The notes below the pieces were generated by a model. The model was not told the DNA's origin. It saw nothing but the letters and a program-made list of their open reading frames with translations, and did not search any database. A stretch of 64,000 nt of DNA, from NCBI RefSeq assembly GCF_022968135.1, contig NZ_JALJRA010000012.1:109612-173611 (forward strand), written 5' to 3'. This document shows, piece after piece, positions 38,261-46,726 of this stretch; the first letter of the stretch is position 1; every line of letters starts with the position of its first letter. The translations under genes were made by a program, and so were the position numbers. The DNA is from Pseudorhizobium tarimense. GTDB lineage: Bacteria > Pseudomonadota > Alphaproteobacteria > Rhizobiales > Rhizobiaceae.

Positions 38261-38667
38261 CCGCCGAACGCCGACTCCTGCTCGTCGCGGCTTGCGCGCT
38301 CGTCGATGCGGACGGGCGCATCCTGCTGGCGCAGCGGCCGGAAGGCAAATCGCTGGCCGGGCTTTGGGAGTTTCCTGGCGGTAAGGTCGAGCCGGGAGAG
38401 ACGCCCGAGGAGACGCTGATCCGTGAGCTGGAAGAGGAGCTCGGCATCACCACCAAGGTCGCCTGCCTGGCGCCGCTTACCTTCGCCAGCCACACTTATG
38501 AAAGCTTCCACCTGCTGATGCCGCTTTACATCTGCCGGCGTTACGAGGGCATCCCTCAAGGTCAGGAAGGGCAGGCGATCAAGTGGGTGCGGGTCCGCGA
38601 TCTCCGCTCCTACCCGATGCCGCCGGCCGACGAACCGTTGATTCCCTTCCTCCAGGACCTGCTTTGA
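38257..38667 (+). CDS. mutT: (deoxy)nucleoside triphosphate pyrophosphohydrolase, MutT type
   Basis: This 136-residue Nudix hydrolase removes 8-oxo-dGTP from the nucleotide pool to limit mutation. The Nudix box runs from Gly42 (FPGGKVEPGETPEETLIREL then EEELG, about 39-63) with all expected Glu residues. The end block QAIKWVRVRDLRSYPMPPAD, which precedes the last helix, is typical of MutT. The ATG overlaps the GNAT stop by four bases, so the argJ-GNAT-mutT row is translated as an operon. Confidence 0.92.
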   Translation: MTAERRLLLVAACALVDADGRILLAQRPEGKSLAGLWEFPGGKVEPGETPEETLIRELEEELGITTKVACLAPLTFASHTYESFHLLMPLYICRRYEGIPQGQEGQAIKWVRVRDLRSYPMPPADEPLIPFLQDLL

Positions 38668-38777
38668 AGTCACACTCCTTGCCGGAATCGGAACGACGTT
38701 AACAGATCGTTTATCTGAATCTCCTAGGCTCCCCCTTCACCAAGGCAGTGTATATGCGTTGACGAGGCTTTGAGACC

Positions 38778-39098
38778 ATGGACGAGGAAGTCTGGAAGAC
38801 TGTGCGGGCCCGCAATCGGCCATCCCGCAGATCCGGCAGGACCGGCGCCGTGAACATCGCCCTGCTGTTCGGCACGGCTGCGATCGCGCTGTCGCTGATC
38901 GTCACTCCGATGTTGGCAGAGAACCGCAACGACCGTCACCTGGCCCACGTGCAGGAGGAAATCGACCGGATCACCACCGGTTCGATCGGGTCTGCCGACA
39001 AGGCATCCAAGCACTACACCATCCGTCGCAGTGTGCTTCAGGAAACGCCCGGCTCCGTCTGCATCATCCAGCCCTACGACGTGGATAATCGCTGCTGA
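38778..39098 (+). CDS. single-pass membrane protein of unknown function next to Flp pilin
   Basis: This 106-residue protein has a basic N-terminus (RARNRPSRRSGR), one membrane segment at about 24-46 and an outward-facing charged region ending in CIIQPYDVDNRC, with two cysteines that could pair. I do not recognise the family. It lies 39 bases before a small Flp-type pilin on the same strand and might be co-transcribed with it. A GTTAACAG motif upstream near 38698 is unproven as a regulatory site. Confidence 0.65.
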   Translation: MDEEVWKTVRARNRPSRRSGRTGAVNIALLFGTAAIALSLIVTPMLAENRNDRHLAHVQEEIDRITTGSIGSADKASKHYTIRRSVLQETPGSVCIIQPYDVDNRC

Positions 39099-39137
39099 GC
39101 GGCGAGACGGCGAGGCAAAGCGAAAGGCACAATCCGC

Positions 39138-39311
39138 ATGCGTCTCCTCCGGTCCCTGTCGCGCTGCAACGAAGGTGCCACGGCCATCGAGTATGGCCTG
39201 ATCGCAGCTCTGATCGCGGTCGCGTTGATCGTCGGTCTCGGCGGGTTCTCCGACGCGCTGCTCGGCGTCTTCAACACGATCGAGAGCCACCTTGAGAACG
39301 CGATCAGCTAG
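39138..39311 (+). CDS. Flp family type IVb pilin
   Basis: This 57-residue pilin precursor has a short leader MRLLRSLSRCNEG, the prepilin peptidase site right before ATAIEYGLIAAL with Glu at +5 relative to the cut after Gly13, and a continuous hydrophobic helix to about residue 45. These are the hallmarks of Flp/PilA pilins of Tad systems. No tad or cpa genes are within this window, so it is an isolated pilin copy here. The ATG at 39138 has only a weak AAAGGCAC-type site upstream. The TAG shares four bases with the stop of the convergent methyltransferase. Confidence 0.9.
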   Translation: MRLLRSLSRCNEGATAIEYGLIAALIAVALIVGLGGFSDALLGVFNTIESHLENAIS

Positions 39312-40201
39312 TTTTCGTCGCTGCTGCCGACCTTCAATGCATCCGCGAGCCGCACCTTCGCGGATCCCGGCTTCAACGGCTGCTGCTGGCTTTCGTGCGG
39401 CGCCCAACCGGACGCATAGATGATCGAGAAGGTTGCCCGGATGCGGCCGTCCGGGTCAGAGTAACGCCCGGCATAAAGCTCGGCGGCGCGCAGGAACAGG
39501 GTGCGGCTGACAGGAGCGCGGCGTCGCCCGACCAGCGGATTGGCCATCCCCATCGCGCGAAGGTCGCGCATTAGCGGAAACAGCGAATCATAGCGCACGA
39601 TGTAGCTCTCCACGTCCACCACCGGCAAAGCGAACCCCGCGCGCTGCAGAAGCGCGCCGACGTTGCGCACATCGGCGAAGGGAATGACCCTGGGGCTGGC
39701 GCCGCCGGTGAGCTCGGCCTCTGCGGTTAGCAGGACGTCGCGAAGCTCGGCCAGCGTACCGGCACCGGGAATTGCCGCCAGGAACAGGCCGTCGGGCTTC
39801 AGCGCCCGCCGGATGCGGACCAGCATTCCGGGCGTGTCGTTGACGAGGTGCAGCGACAGCGGCGACAGGACGAGATTGACGGATGCGGGTGCGAGCGGCA
39901 CGTCGTCCAGCGGGGCGGTTGTTATCGGTTCCCCGGCTGCAGCAAAGGTAGCGTCTGTCTCGATCCGATTGACCGTTCCGACCTTGCCAGTCTCCAGCGC
40001 CAGCCGGGCAGCAATACCGGTTCCGCCATGCAGTTCGGCAGCGGCATCGAAATGCCGCTCCACCACCGAAAGGCGCTCCGCGAGTTCGCGTGCGGCAACA
40101 TCAAGCAGGAAAGCTGCGCCAGGACCGCTCTGGCGAACCGCCCGCTCGCGCCGCTTTGCGGCCAGTGCCTGATCGAAAATGATCTCCATCGCGTCATCCA
40201 T
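39308..40201 (-). CDS. SAM-dependent methyltransferase (NDUFAF5/BioC-like)
   Basis: This 297-residue class I methyltransferase resembles BioC and the mitochondrial complex I assembly factor NDUFAF5, an alphaproteobacterial heritage family. The N-terminal FDQALAAKRRERA is diagnostic. The nucleotide loop region is weak, lacking a clear GxGxG, while APASVNLVLSPLSLHLVND and ALKPDGLFLAAIPGAGTL follow the family order. It may hydroxylate or methylate a protein arginine, by homology, but this is inferred. The start could be 40201 or the ATG at codon 5. Confidence 0.85.
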   Translation of the reverse strand: MDDAMEIIFDQALAAKRRERAVRQSGPGAAFLLDVAARELAERLSVVERHFDAAAELHGGTGIAARLALETGKVGTVNRIETDATFAAAGEPITTAPLDDVPLAPASVNLVLSPLSLHLVNDTPGMLVRIRRALKPDGLFLAAIPGAGTLAELRDVLLTAEAELTGGASPRVIPFADVRNVGALLQRAGFALPVVDVESYIVRYDSLFPLMRDLRAMGMANPLVGRRRAPVSRTLFLRAAELYAGRYSDPDGRIRATFSIIYASGWAPHESQQQPLKPGSAKVRLADALKVGSSDEN

Positions 40202-40250
40202 TCTGAAAACTGCTTGCGCAATGGCGCGTCCCGCCGGCTAATGTCAATCC

Positions 40251-41011
40251 ATGGTGGCAGATCACCCAGAGCAGGAGCTCGGTATCCTCAGGCGATCCCC
40301 TACGCTCATGCGGTGCGACCTCGTCTACCCTCCCGTCTGCCCCGCATGTGGGCTGGGCACCGGGCGCCGCGCAAGTTTCTGCCCAACCTGCTGGAGCGAG
40401 ATCCGTTTCATCGAGCGGCCCTAATTGCGATATTTTTGGGATCCCGTTCAGCTATGATCCGGGCGAGGGCATGGTGTCGGCGGAGGCGATTGACGATCCG
40501 CCCGTCTTCAACCGTTTGCGCAGCGTCACGAAGGACCGGTGCTGCAACTGGTTCACGGGCTGAAGTATAGCGACCGGACCGAACTGGCGCCATGATGGCG
40601 GCCTGGATGCTGCGCGCCTCTGATGGCTTCGTCGCCCGGAGCGATGCTATCGTTCCCGTGCCGTTACATCGCTGGCGATTCGTCAGCCGCAAGTTCAATC
40701 AGTCGGCCGAACTTGCGCGACACTTGGCAGGGCAGTCGGGTCGGCCGTTCCTGCCGAGCACGCTGGTCAGGGTGAAGAACACCTCATGTCAGGTCGGTCT
40801 GACAGCCCGCGGTCGCGAAGAGAATGTGCGGCCCGCTTTCAAGGTCGTGCCAGGGTGGGAGATCGACGTCGTCGGCAAGCATATCCTGCTGGTGGACGAT
40901 GTATTCACCACCGGCGCCACCGTCTCCTCCGCGACCCGTGCGCTGAAGAAGGCGGGGGCCGCCGAGGTCACCGTTTTGACCTTTGCAATGGCTGTCACTG
41001 GGCCTATATGA
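40251..41011 (+). pseudogene. comF: comF family phosphoribosyltransferase gene with several frameshifts
   Basis: The parent is a ComF-type protein with an N-terminal zinc ribbon and a PRTase domain. Frame A gives CDLVYPPVCPACGLG and SFCPTCWSEIRFIERP and stops at about 40426. Frame B resumes at CDIFGIPFSYDPGEG to about 40530. Frame C gives LQLVHGLKYSDRTELA to about 40590. Frame D starts MMAAWMLRASDGF and continues through PLHRWRFVSRKFNQS to the PRPP loop ILLVDDVFTTGATV and the stop at 41011. Single-base changes separate each frame. The sequence on either side of each break fits the family, so decay looks recent. Confidence 0.85.
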
Positions 41012-41072
41012 AGAGCCAATGACAGTGCAAATGCGCGGCCCGCTCCCGCCTCGTCCGCGCCTGGAGAATTTG

Positions 41073-41330
41073 ATGGCAGACGTCACGATCTACACCCGCC
41101 AAGGCTGCGGCTACTGCGTCCGCGCAAAATCGTTGCTCGCGTCCAAGGGTGTCGACTTCACCGAACACGATGCGACCTATGCGCCGGATCTGCGGCAGGA
41201 GATGATCGGCAAGGCCAATGGCCGGTCGACGTTCCCGCAGATCTTCATCAACGGCGAGCACGTCGGCGGCTGCGATGATCTCCATGCGCTGGAACGGGCC
41301 GGCAAGCTCGATCCGATGCTCGCCAACTAA
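41073..41330 (+). CDS. grxC: glutaredoxin 3
   Basis: This 85-residue dithiol glutaredoxin has the active site CGYC at residues 12-15 in YTRQGCGYC, and the glutathione-binding TFPQIFINGEHVGGCDDL block with the cis-proline TFP. It reduces protein and low-molecular disulfides with glutathione. The ATG at 41073 has CTGGAG seven bases upstream; the longer frame begins inside the comF remnant. It is followed 12 bases later by the nitrilase-family gene, probably one unit. Confidence 0.95.
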   Translation: MADVTIYTRQGCGYCVRAKSLLASKGVDFTEHDATYAPDLRQEMIGKANGRSTFPQIFINGEHVGGCDDLHALERAGKLDPMLAN

Positions 41331-41342
41331 AGGAGAGCGACG

Positions 41343-42197
41343 ATGGCGTTCAAGGCGGCTGCGATCCAGATGTGCTCCGGTGTCGATCCGGAGAAGAACG
41401 CGGCCGACATGGCGCGGCTCGTGCGCGAGGCGGCGAGCCAGGGTGCGGTCTATGTTCAGACGCCGGAGATGACCGGCGCAGTACAGAAGGACAGACATGG
41501 GCTGCGGGCGGTGCTGAAAGACGAGGCGGGTGACGTCATCGTTTCCACGGCACAGGATCTCGCTCGTGAATTGGGCATCCATGTTCACGTCGGCTCGACG
41601 GCCATCGCGCTCGACGACGGCAAGATTGCCAATCGCGGCTTTCTGTTTGCGCCAGGCGGCAGCCGGATCTGCACCTACGACAAGATCCACATGTTCGACG
41701 TCGACCTCGACAATGGCGAAAGCTGGCGCGAGAGCGCCGTCTACCGGCCTGGCGGAGAAGCGCGCATTGCCGATCTTCCCTTCGCCAAGCTTGGTTTTGC
41801 CATCTGCTACGACGTCCGCTTCCCGGCGCTCTTCCGCGCGGAAGCCGTCGCCGGCGCCGAAGTGCTGACCGTGCCTGCCGCCTTCACCCGCCAGACGGGC
41901 GAAGCGCATTGGGAAGTTCTGCTGCGGGCACGGGCGATCGAGAATGGCGCCTTCCTCATAGCTGCCGCACAAGCGGGTGTGCACGAGGACGGCCGCGAGA
42001 CCTTCGGCCATTCGATGATCATCGATCCCTGGGGCAAGGTTCTCGCGTCTGCCGGGGGCAGTGGAGAGGCCGTGGTCATGGCGGAGATCGACGTAGACCA
42101 GGTCAAGGCTGCCCGTGGCAAGATCCCCAATCTCAAGAACGCCCGCGACTTCACGCTCGATGTCGTGACGGCGGAGGCGAAAGGGGTGGCCGCTTGA
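41343..42197 (+). CDS. carbon-nitrogen hydrolase (Nit1-type deaminated-glutathione amidase likely)
   Basis: This 284-residue nitrilase-superfamily amidase has the Glu-Lys-Cys triad intact: Glu42 in QTPEMTG, Lys114 in TYDKIHMFDVD and Cys155 in GFAICYDVRFP. The sequence and its place directly after grxC suggest repair of deaminated glutathione, as for Nit1-type enzymes, rather than a nitrilase; this is inference. AAGGAGAGCGACG precedes the ATG at 41343. The next gene starts within its stop (TTGA). Confidence 0.88.
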   Translation: MAFKAAAIQMCSGVDPEKNAADMARLVREAASQGAVYVQTPEMTGAVQKDRHGLRAVLKDEAGDVIVSTAQDLARELGIHVHVGSTAIALDDGKIANRGFLFAPGGSRICTYDKIHMFDVDLDNGESWRESAVYRPGGEARIADLPFAKLGFAICYDVRFPALFRAEAVAGAEVLTVPAAFTRQTGEAHWEVLLRARAIENGAFLIAAAQAGVHEDGRETFGHSMIIDPWGKVLASAGGSGEAVVMAEIDVDQVKAARGKIPNLKNARDFTLDVVTAEAKGVAA

Positions 42198-42622
42198 TCC
42201 GCTATTCCCTCGTCTGCGGCAACGCGCATAGCTTCGAAGGCTGGTTCTCAGGAAGCGCCGACTTCGACCGTCAGGTCGAGGCGGGCTTGCTGACCTGTCC
42301 CGTCTGCAGTTCGGCTGCAGTTTCCAAGTCGCTGATGACACCGTCCGTTGCCACGGCGCGCAAGCGCGAGGAGAAGCAGGCGGTGGCGATGGACATGGCG
42401 CAGAAGCAGATGATGGCGAAGCTCAAGGAAGCGGTCGCCGCTATCAAGGCCAATGCCGAGGATGTCGGCGAGAGGTTTCCCGAAGAGGCCCGCAAGATCC
42501 ATTATGGTGAGGCGGACGCACGCGGCATCATCGGCAAGGCAAGCCTCGACGAGGTGCGCTCGCTGGTCGACGAAGGCATCGACATCGCGCCGATCCCGGT
42601 CCTGCCCGAGGATGCGAACTAA
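42194..42622 (+). CDS. DUF1178 family protein
   Basis: This 142-residue alphaproteobacterial protein has a likely zinc-binding N-terminus: Cys8, His12 (YSLVCGNAHSFEGWF) and Cys35-x2-Cys38 (LTCPVCSS). A charged helical middle and a conserved end (EEARKIHYGEADARGIIG then IDIAPIPVLP) follow. The function is unknown. The start is TTG at 42194, overlapping the nitrilase TGA, with AAGGGGTGG before it; this makes a coupled grxC-amidase-DUF1178 operon. Confidence 0.86.
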   Translation: MIRYSLVCGNAHSFEGWFSGSADFDRQVEAGLLTCPVCSSAAVSKSLMTPSVATARKREEKQAVAMDMAQKQMMAKLKEAVAAIKANAEDVGERFPEEARKIHYGEADARGIIGKASLDEVRSLVDEGIDIAPIPVLPEDAN

Positions 42623-42635
42623 CGGCTGCGGTAGG

Positions 42636-43192
42636 ATGGAACGCCTGGCCGCATACAATTTCGCGCTGTTCGTGGCACCGTTTGACAAGCCCGAGACTGA
42701 CGAATTCAGGCGGCGGAACCTTTTAAGTTCCGAGCGGTTGAACGGGCAGGGCTTTATCGGGCGCTCAGGCTATGACGGCGAGGAGGGTCCGCCGAGCTGG
42801 GGGCAAACGCTTCCCGCGCTTCATGGACGGCAGTGGCTTCTCGTCGGCACCGTCCACGCTCTCTCTCTGGTCAGACATCGAGTCATTGATGACTTTCACC
42901 TACTGGCGTCCATGCCGATGCGCTGAAGCACGCCGGCCACTGCCACGTTGCAAGACGATGGCCAGCTTTTGTTCTCTGGTGGACGGACGATCAGCCAGAC
43001 TGGGCGGAGGCGGTGAAGCGGCGAGCAGCTTCACGACGAAGGCACTAACCCTGATGCCTTCGATGCCAAGATCCCTTCGGGCCGGCGGGAGACACCATCG
43101 TCATCAACTGATCCAAAGTCAGAGAACTTGCCGCCTTGAACGCGCAGACGCAGGGCGATCTGCTGGATCAGGTTCTCTCGTTCAGCCGCTGA
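42636..43192 (+). pseudogene. DUF3291 family gene, frameshifted and with an in-frame stop
   Basis: The frame opens with MERLAAYNFALFVAPFDKP, a DUF3291 start, and reads to PPSWG at about 42804. It then shifts to RFPRFMDGSGFSSAP through SLWSDIESLMTFTY, shifts again to HADALKHAGHCHVARRWP and FVLWWTDDQPDWAEAV, then to LHDEGTNPDAFDAKIP. The last family block SKVRELAALNAQTQGDLL is preceded by an in-frame TGA at about 43109. The stop at 43190 lies inside the end of the convergent ubiG gene. At least three frame changes plus one stop indicate a dead gene. Confidence 0.8.
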
Positions 43193-43940
43193 TTTCTGCC
43201 CGCTTCTTCGCCAGCAGCATGTAGTTCACGTCCATGTCCGGCGACAGGTTCCAGCGGTCCTGGAGCGGGTTGAAGAAGACGCCGGTGCGGTGGATGATGT
43301 CCAGACCAGCAGATGAAAGCGGCGCCTCGATCTCGTCCGGACGCACCAGCTTTTCGTATTGGTGGGTGCCTTTCGGCAGCCAGCGCAGCACGTTCTCGGC
43401 AGCGAAGATGGCAAGCGCGCGCGCCTTGAAGGTGCGGTTGATGGTGGCGACGAACATCAGGCCGCCGGGCTTGACCATGGCACCACAGGTGCGCATGTAG
43501 AAATCTACATCCGCCACATGCTCAACCACTTCCATATTGAGCACTACGTCGAACGTCTCGCCTGCCTCTGCAAGCTGTTCGGCGGTCACGGCACGATAGT
43601 CAACCTCCACGCCGGTTTCGGCGGCATGGGTCTGGGCAATCCTAATGTTCTTCTCCGACGGATCTGCGCCGACGACACTTGCGCCTATGCGGGCGACTGG
43701 CTCGGAAAGCAGACCGCCGCCGCAGCCGATATCGAGGACCCGCAGGCCGGAGAGTGGCAAATGCCCTTTGGGGTCGCGGCCGAAATTTTCAGAGACGCGG
43801 TCGCGGATATAGCCGAGGCGAACCGGATTGAACTTGTGCAGCGGCTTGAACTTACCGGTCGGATCCCACCATTCCGCCGCCATGGCGGAGAAGCGGTCGA
43901 CTTCGCTCTGGTCGATGGTGGTTTTTGCGGCATCGGTCAT
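43182..43940 (-). CDS. ubiG: bifunctional 2-polyprenyl-6-hydroxyphenol methylase / demethylubiquinol 3-O-methyltransferase
   Basis: This 252-residue methyltransferase performs both O-methylations of ubiquinone synthesis. The family opening [19 protein letters not shown] (about 17-35), the SAM loop [13 protein letters not shown] (69-81), NMEVVEHV and ATINRTFKA are all clear. The ATG at 43940 gives the family length. It has no terminator visible and ends inside the tail of the DUF3291 remnant. lysC lies 2.8 kb away on the other strand. Confidence 0.95.
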   Translation of the reverse strand: MTDAAKTTIDQSEVDRFSAMAAEWWDPTGKFKPLHKFNPVRLGYIRDRVSENFGRDPKGHLPLSGLRVLDIGCGGGLLSEPVARIGASVVGADPSEKNIRIAQTHAAETGVEVDYRAVTAEQLAEAGETFDVVLNMEVVEHVADVDFYMRTCGAMVKPGGLMFVATINRTFKARALAIFAAENVLRWLPKGTHQYEKLVRPDEIEAPLSSAGLDIIHRTGVFFNPLQDRWNLSPDMDVNYMLLAKKRAEISG

Positions 43941-44110
43941 GGGTTGTCATCTCCGGGATCCGAGCCTGAGGTCGGATGATTGGTGTCAGAAGTCAAGGGC
44001 CGTTGCCGCCGCTGATATAGAGCCCAGAAGATGGCGCGCAAGCGTTCGGTGGGAAGACGGTGCGACCCTCTGCTCCACCTCATCCTTCGCCCGTTGAACG
44101 CTTTATTGCC

Positions 44111-44365
44111 TTAACCATCGAGATTAGCAGTGCAGAGCGTCAATTGCGCGCAAGCTCTGCCGCTTAGCCCCAGCATTCGCTGCACCTCCACCTGACCTGC
44201 CTGATGCGGTGAGGGCACCATGGATCCGCTGCAGATCCCAATTCGCCGGCACGCTCTCAAACGGCAGACCTTACGCCGTATATGAATAAGAGTTGCGGCC
44301 TGGCGACAGAGCTCCTCGTGTTGTCTGGCCCGCAACTTTTCGTATTCCGTCATGTCGGAAGCCAT
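44111..44365 (-). CDS. small Cys/Arg-rich protein of unknown function
   Basis: This 84-residue protein has a helical N-terminus (MASDMTEYEKLRARQHEEL), then HIRRKVCRLRACRR followed by CSG, SPHQAGQVEV and LSGRACAQLTLC. Seven cysteines suggest a metal site or disulfides. AAGGAA eight bases before the ATG at 44365 and the lack of overlap with another gene support expression. It is not a family I can name, although similar Arg/Cys-rich small proteins occur in rhizobia. The C-terminus might be shortened by a stop at the TTAACCAT motif, 44111-44118. Confidence 0.6.
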   Translation of the reverse strand: MASDMTEYEKLRARQHEELCRQAATLIHIRRKVCRLRACRRIGICSGSMVPSPHQAGQVEVQRMLGLSGRACAQLTLCTANLDG

Positions 44366-44912
44366 CTTACTGTTCCTTCAGCTGCGTCACGTTCAGCGTC
44401 TCGCACGCGGCCGATAGGTACCAGACGCTGGGCAGACTCCTCCCTTGGTGATCTCGGTGTTTTCAGTTTTGGCCGGGACACCCGTGTGCCTCGTTCAATA
44501 CTGATTATGTGACACGCGACGTGCCCCGTTCGGTGTCTTTTGCCAGCGCAACTCCGGTTCCTCTGCGGCGGCCTGGACTTAGTTCCTCGCGGAAAGCTAG
44601 ACCGGGTGGTGTGCGACACACGCACGCCTCGCCTATCCAGCGAGAGGGGAACCATTTTCTGAGCGGCCCTGCAAAGCCCACTTGCATCACGGCAAGCCGT
44701 ACAGGCACCGGCCCGCCTCGCCAGCGATGCGTGCCGGTGTAGCCGAAGCGGAACGAGCCAATATTGCTCGACAAAAAAAGGCGGGGAAAAAATGGCAGCT
44801 ATTTCTCTCTTAAGCTTATGATCTCATTGAATCTGACGTGGCGGATCATCCCCAATTCGCGGCTTGATCGGTGTCGGCATCTGCGAAGATCTCGATTGTG
44901 CGGGAGGGGGAA
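44366..44912. other. non-coding stretch between small Cys-rich protein and broken hydrolase
   Basis: I see no supported gene in these 547 bases; open frames here are short, overlapping and without ribosome-binding sites or family resemblance. A CGAGC/GCTCG hairpin lies at 44754-44770, followed by a seven-A run on the plus strand. The AT-richer tract 44770-44830 may hold promoter elements for the gene at 44913. Confidence 0.5.
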
Positions 44913-45802
44913 ATGGGGATCACGGTAGACAGGCGTCGGGCGCTGCTTAGGTTTGAGGAACTGCGTCTTAGCGAGACGGAGAGCCTGCCGGCGATCACCG
45001 ACGGGTTTGCCATTGAACGGTTGCGGTTTCGCCTTCCCGACAGGAACAGCGTCAGGGGCATTCTGACGCGTGCGAAGGCGTCGGCGGTGCGGTGTCTTGG
45101 GATTCTACGCTGCCACGCCCATGGCGGGCGCTACGAATAGGAGCTTCCGAACTGGTCGACGGTCGCCCGGCACTGCTGGATCCACCCGGGCCTGCACTGG
45201 CGCGGCAAGGCTTCATCGTGCTGTCGATCGACATGCCGACCTTCGGCGAACGAGCCAGTGTGACGGAGGATGCCGCAGCCAAGGCAGCGCTCTGGCACGG
45301 GAGGACGCTGTTCGGGCAGATGCTTTCAGAGCAGGCGGCGGCGGTCTCGTGGCTGGCGGAGCGGAGCGACGTCGATCCGCGGCGTATCGCCGTGACGGGT
45401 CTCTCCATGGGGGCGGCGCTCGCCTATTTCCTTGCCGCGATCGACCGGGGCATTGCTGCTGCGGCACATCTCTGCTGCTATGCGGACTTCGCCACCCTGT
45501 TAGAGACCGGCGTGCACGATCTGCATGGCCATTACCTTACGATCCCGGGGATGCTGCGCGAAACATCGACCGGTGAGATCGCAGGGCTGGTCGCACCGCG
45601 ACCGCAGCTGATCTGTGTCGGCAAGGACGATCCGCTGACGCCACCAGACGCTGTTGCGGCCGCTCTTCAGACGACGCAGGCTCTTTATGCGAATGCCGGC
45701 GCGCCGGCCTCGCTGGTCTTCCTGGCGCAGCCAGGCGTAGGGCACCAGGAGACGCCGGCGATGCGTCGGGCGCTCTTAACCTTCCTGCACAACTACCTGT
45801 GA
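44913..45802 (+). pseudogene. dienelactone-hydrolase-like alpha/beta hydrolase gene, frameshifted near 45.1 kb
   Basis: AGGGGGAAATG gives a good start and frame A reads MGITVDRRRALLRFEELRL to about 45075. The expected VLGFYA strand appears one frame over, CHAHGGRYE returns to frame A and hits a TAG at 45138, and the rest (IGASELVDG to the end) is in a third frame. Adding back a single A at about 45138 would join GRYE to IGASEL. The downstream part is intact: nucleophile elbow GLSMGAAL, the Asp loop VGKDDPLTPP and the His in GVGHQE. A long N-terminally truncated product from 45092 is possible but would lack the first strands. Confidence 0.8.
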
Positions 45803-45920
45803 TGCTACTGAACCGCTTGTTCACGGCCGGTTCAGGCGTCCGGGAACAATAGAGTGCTGCGAACATTTTGGAGAGAAAGGCGGCGCATAGGCCGCCGAAA
45901 TGCTCCGCAGGAGGAAACAC

Positions 45921-46538
45921 GTGAAGAAGTACCTGTCTATCGCGGCTGCAGCGCTTGTTTCTGCAGTGTCCTTGCCATCGCTCGCGGACGCCGCCGTACG
46001 CGGCGTCTCGACCGGCAACGTAAACATGCGCTCCGGACCCAGCACTTCCTATCCGGCGGTCACTGTCATTCCGGAAGGATCGCCGGTGACGATCTATGGC
46101 TGCATGCGCAACGTCAACTGGTGTGACGTCGCCTTCAGCGGCGGACGTGGCTGGGTCTCCGGCAATTACGTGCGGGCGGCGTATCAGCAGCGGCGCGTCG
46201 AGGTTGAGCCTCGCTACTACCGCCCGCTCGGCATCCCGACCGTCACGTTCGAGCTCGGCAACTATTGGGACCGCCATTACCGCGGCCGCGACTTCTACCG
46301 TGACCGCGACAGGTGGGACCGACGCGACCGGGACTGGGATCGCCGCGACCGTCGCGACTGGGACCGAGATCGTAGCGACACGGACCGGGATCGCGACCGA
46401 AGGGAATGGGATCGCGATCGGGGCGATCGTGACCGCGATCGAGATCGAGACCTTGGTGGACGCAGCGGCGGCCCCGTTCCGGGACCGAATGGGACCATTT
46501 GCTTCAATCAGGACCCCGAGTGCCTGACCCGGAACTGA
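45921..46538 (+). CDS. secreted SH3-domain protein with Asp/Arg-rich tail
   Basis: This 205-residue protein has a signal peptide (KKYLSIAAAALVSAVSLPSLADA), a bacterial SH3 (SH3_3) domain at about 27-85 with TGNVNMRSGPSTSYPAV and RGWVSGNYV, and then a striking Asp/Arg-alternating low-complexity segment at about 125-190 (RDRDRWDRRDRDWDRR-like). It ends in a Cys-containing ICFNQDPECLTRN. The GTG at 45921 has a near-perfect AGGAGG eight bases upstream and is preferred over the upstream ATG. A cell-wall or envelope role is likely by domain, but the partner is unknown. Confidence 0.86.
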   Translation: MKKYLSIAAAALVSAVSLPSLADAAVRGVSTGNVNMRSGPSTSYPAVTVIPEGSPVTIYGCMRNVNWCDVAFSGGRGWVSGNYVRAAYQQRRVEVEPRYYRPLGIPTVTFELGNYWDRHYRGRDFYRDRDRWDRRDRDWDRRDRRDWDRDRSDTDRDRDRREWDRDRGDRDRDRDRDLGGRSGGPVPGPNGTICFNQDPECLTRN

Positions 46539-46726
46539 CCCGCTATCAGATCGCTGAATGAGAGGGCGTGACGCCACAGGGTTGCGCCCTTCTGCACTAC
46601 GAATCTCGCTTCCGCCGCCATTGCGCGCCTTCCCCCTTTTCGCTATGAGACGCGGCGAATTCCGCCTCTCCCGGGGCGTTTCTGTGCAGACGCCCCTTCG
46701 GGCGAACGGATGGACTCAAGGGTAAA

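Noticed and set aside
46539..46726. Lysine riboswitch before lysC
   Set aside because: The long multi-stem aptamer with its conserved core is not visible; lysine riboswitches are not known in this lineage.
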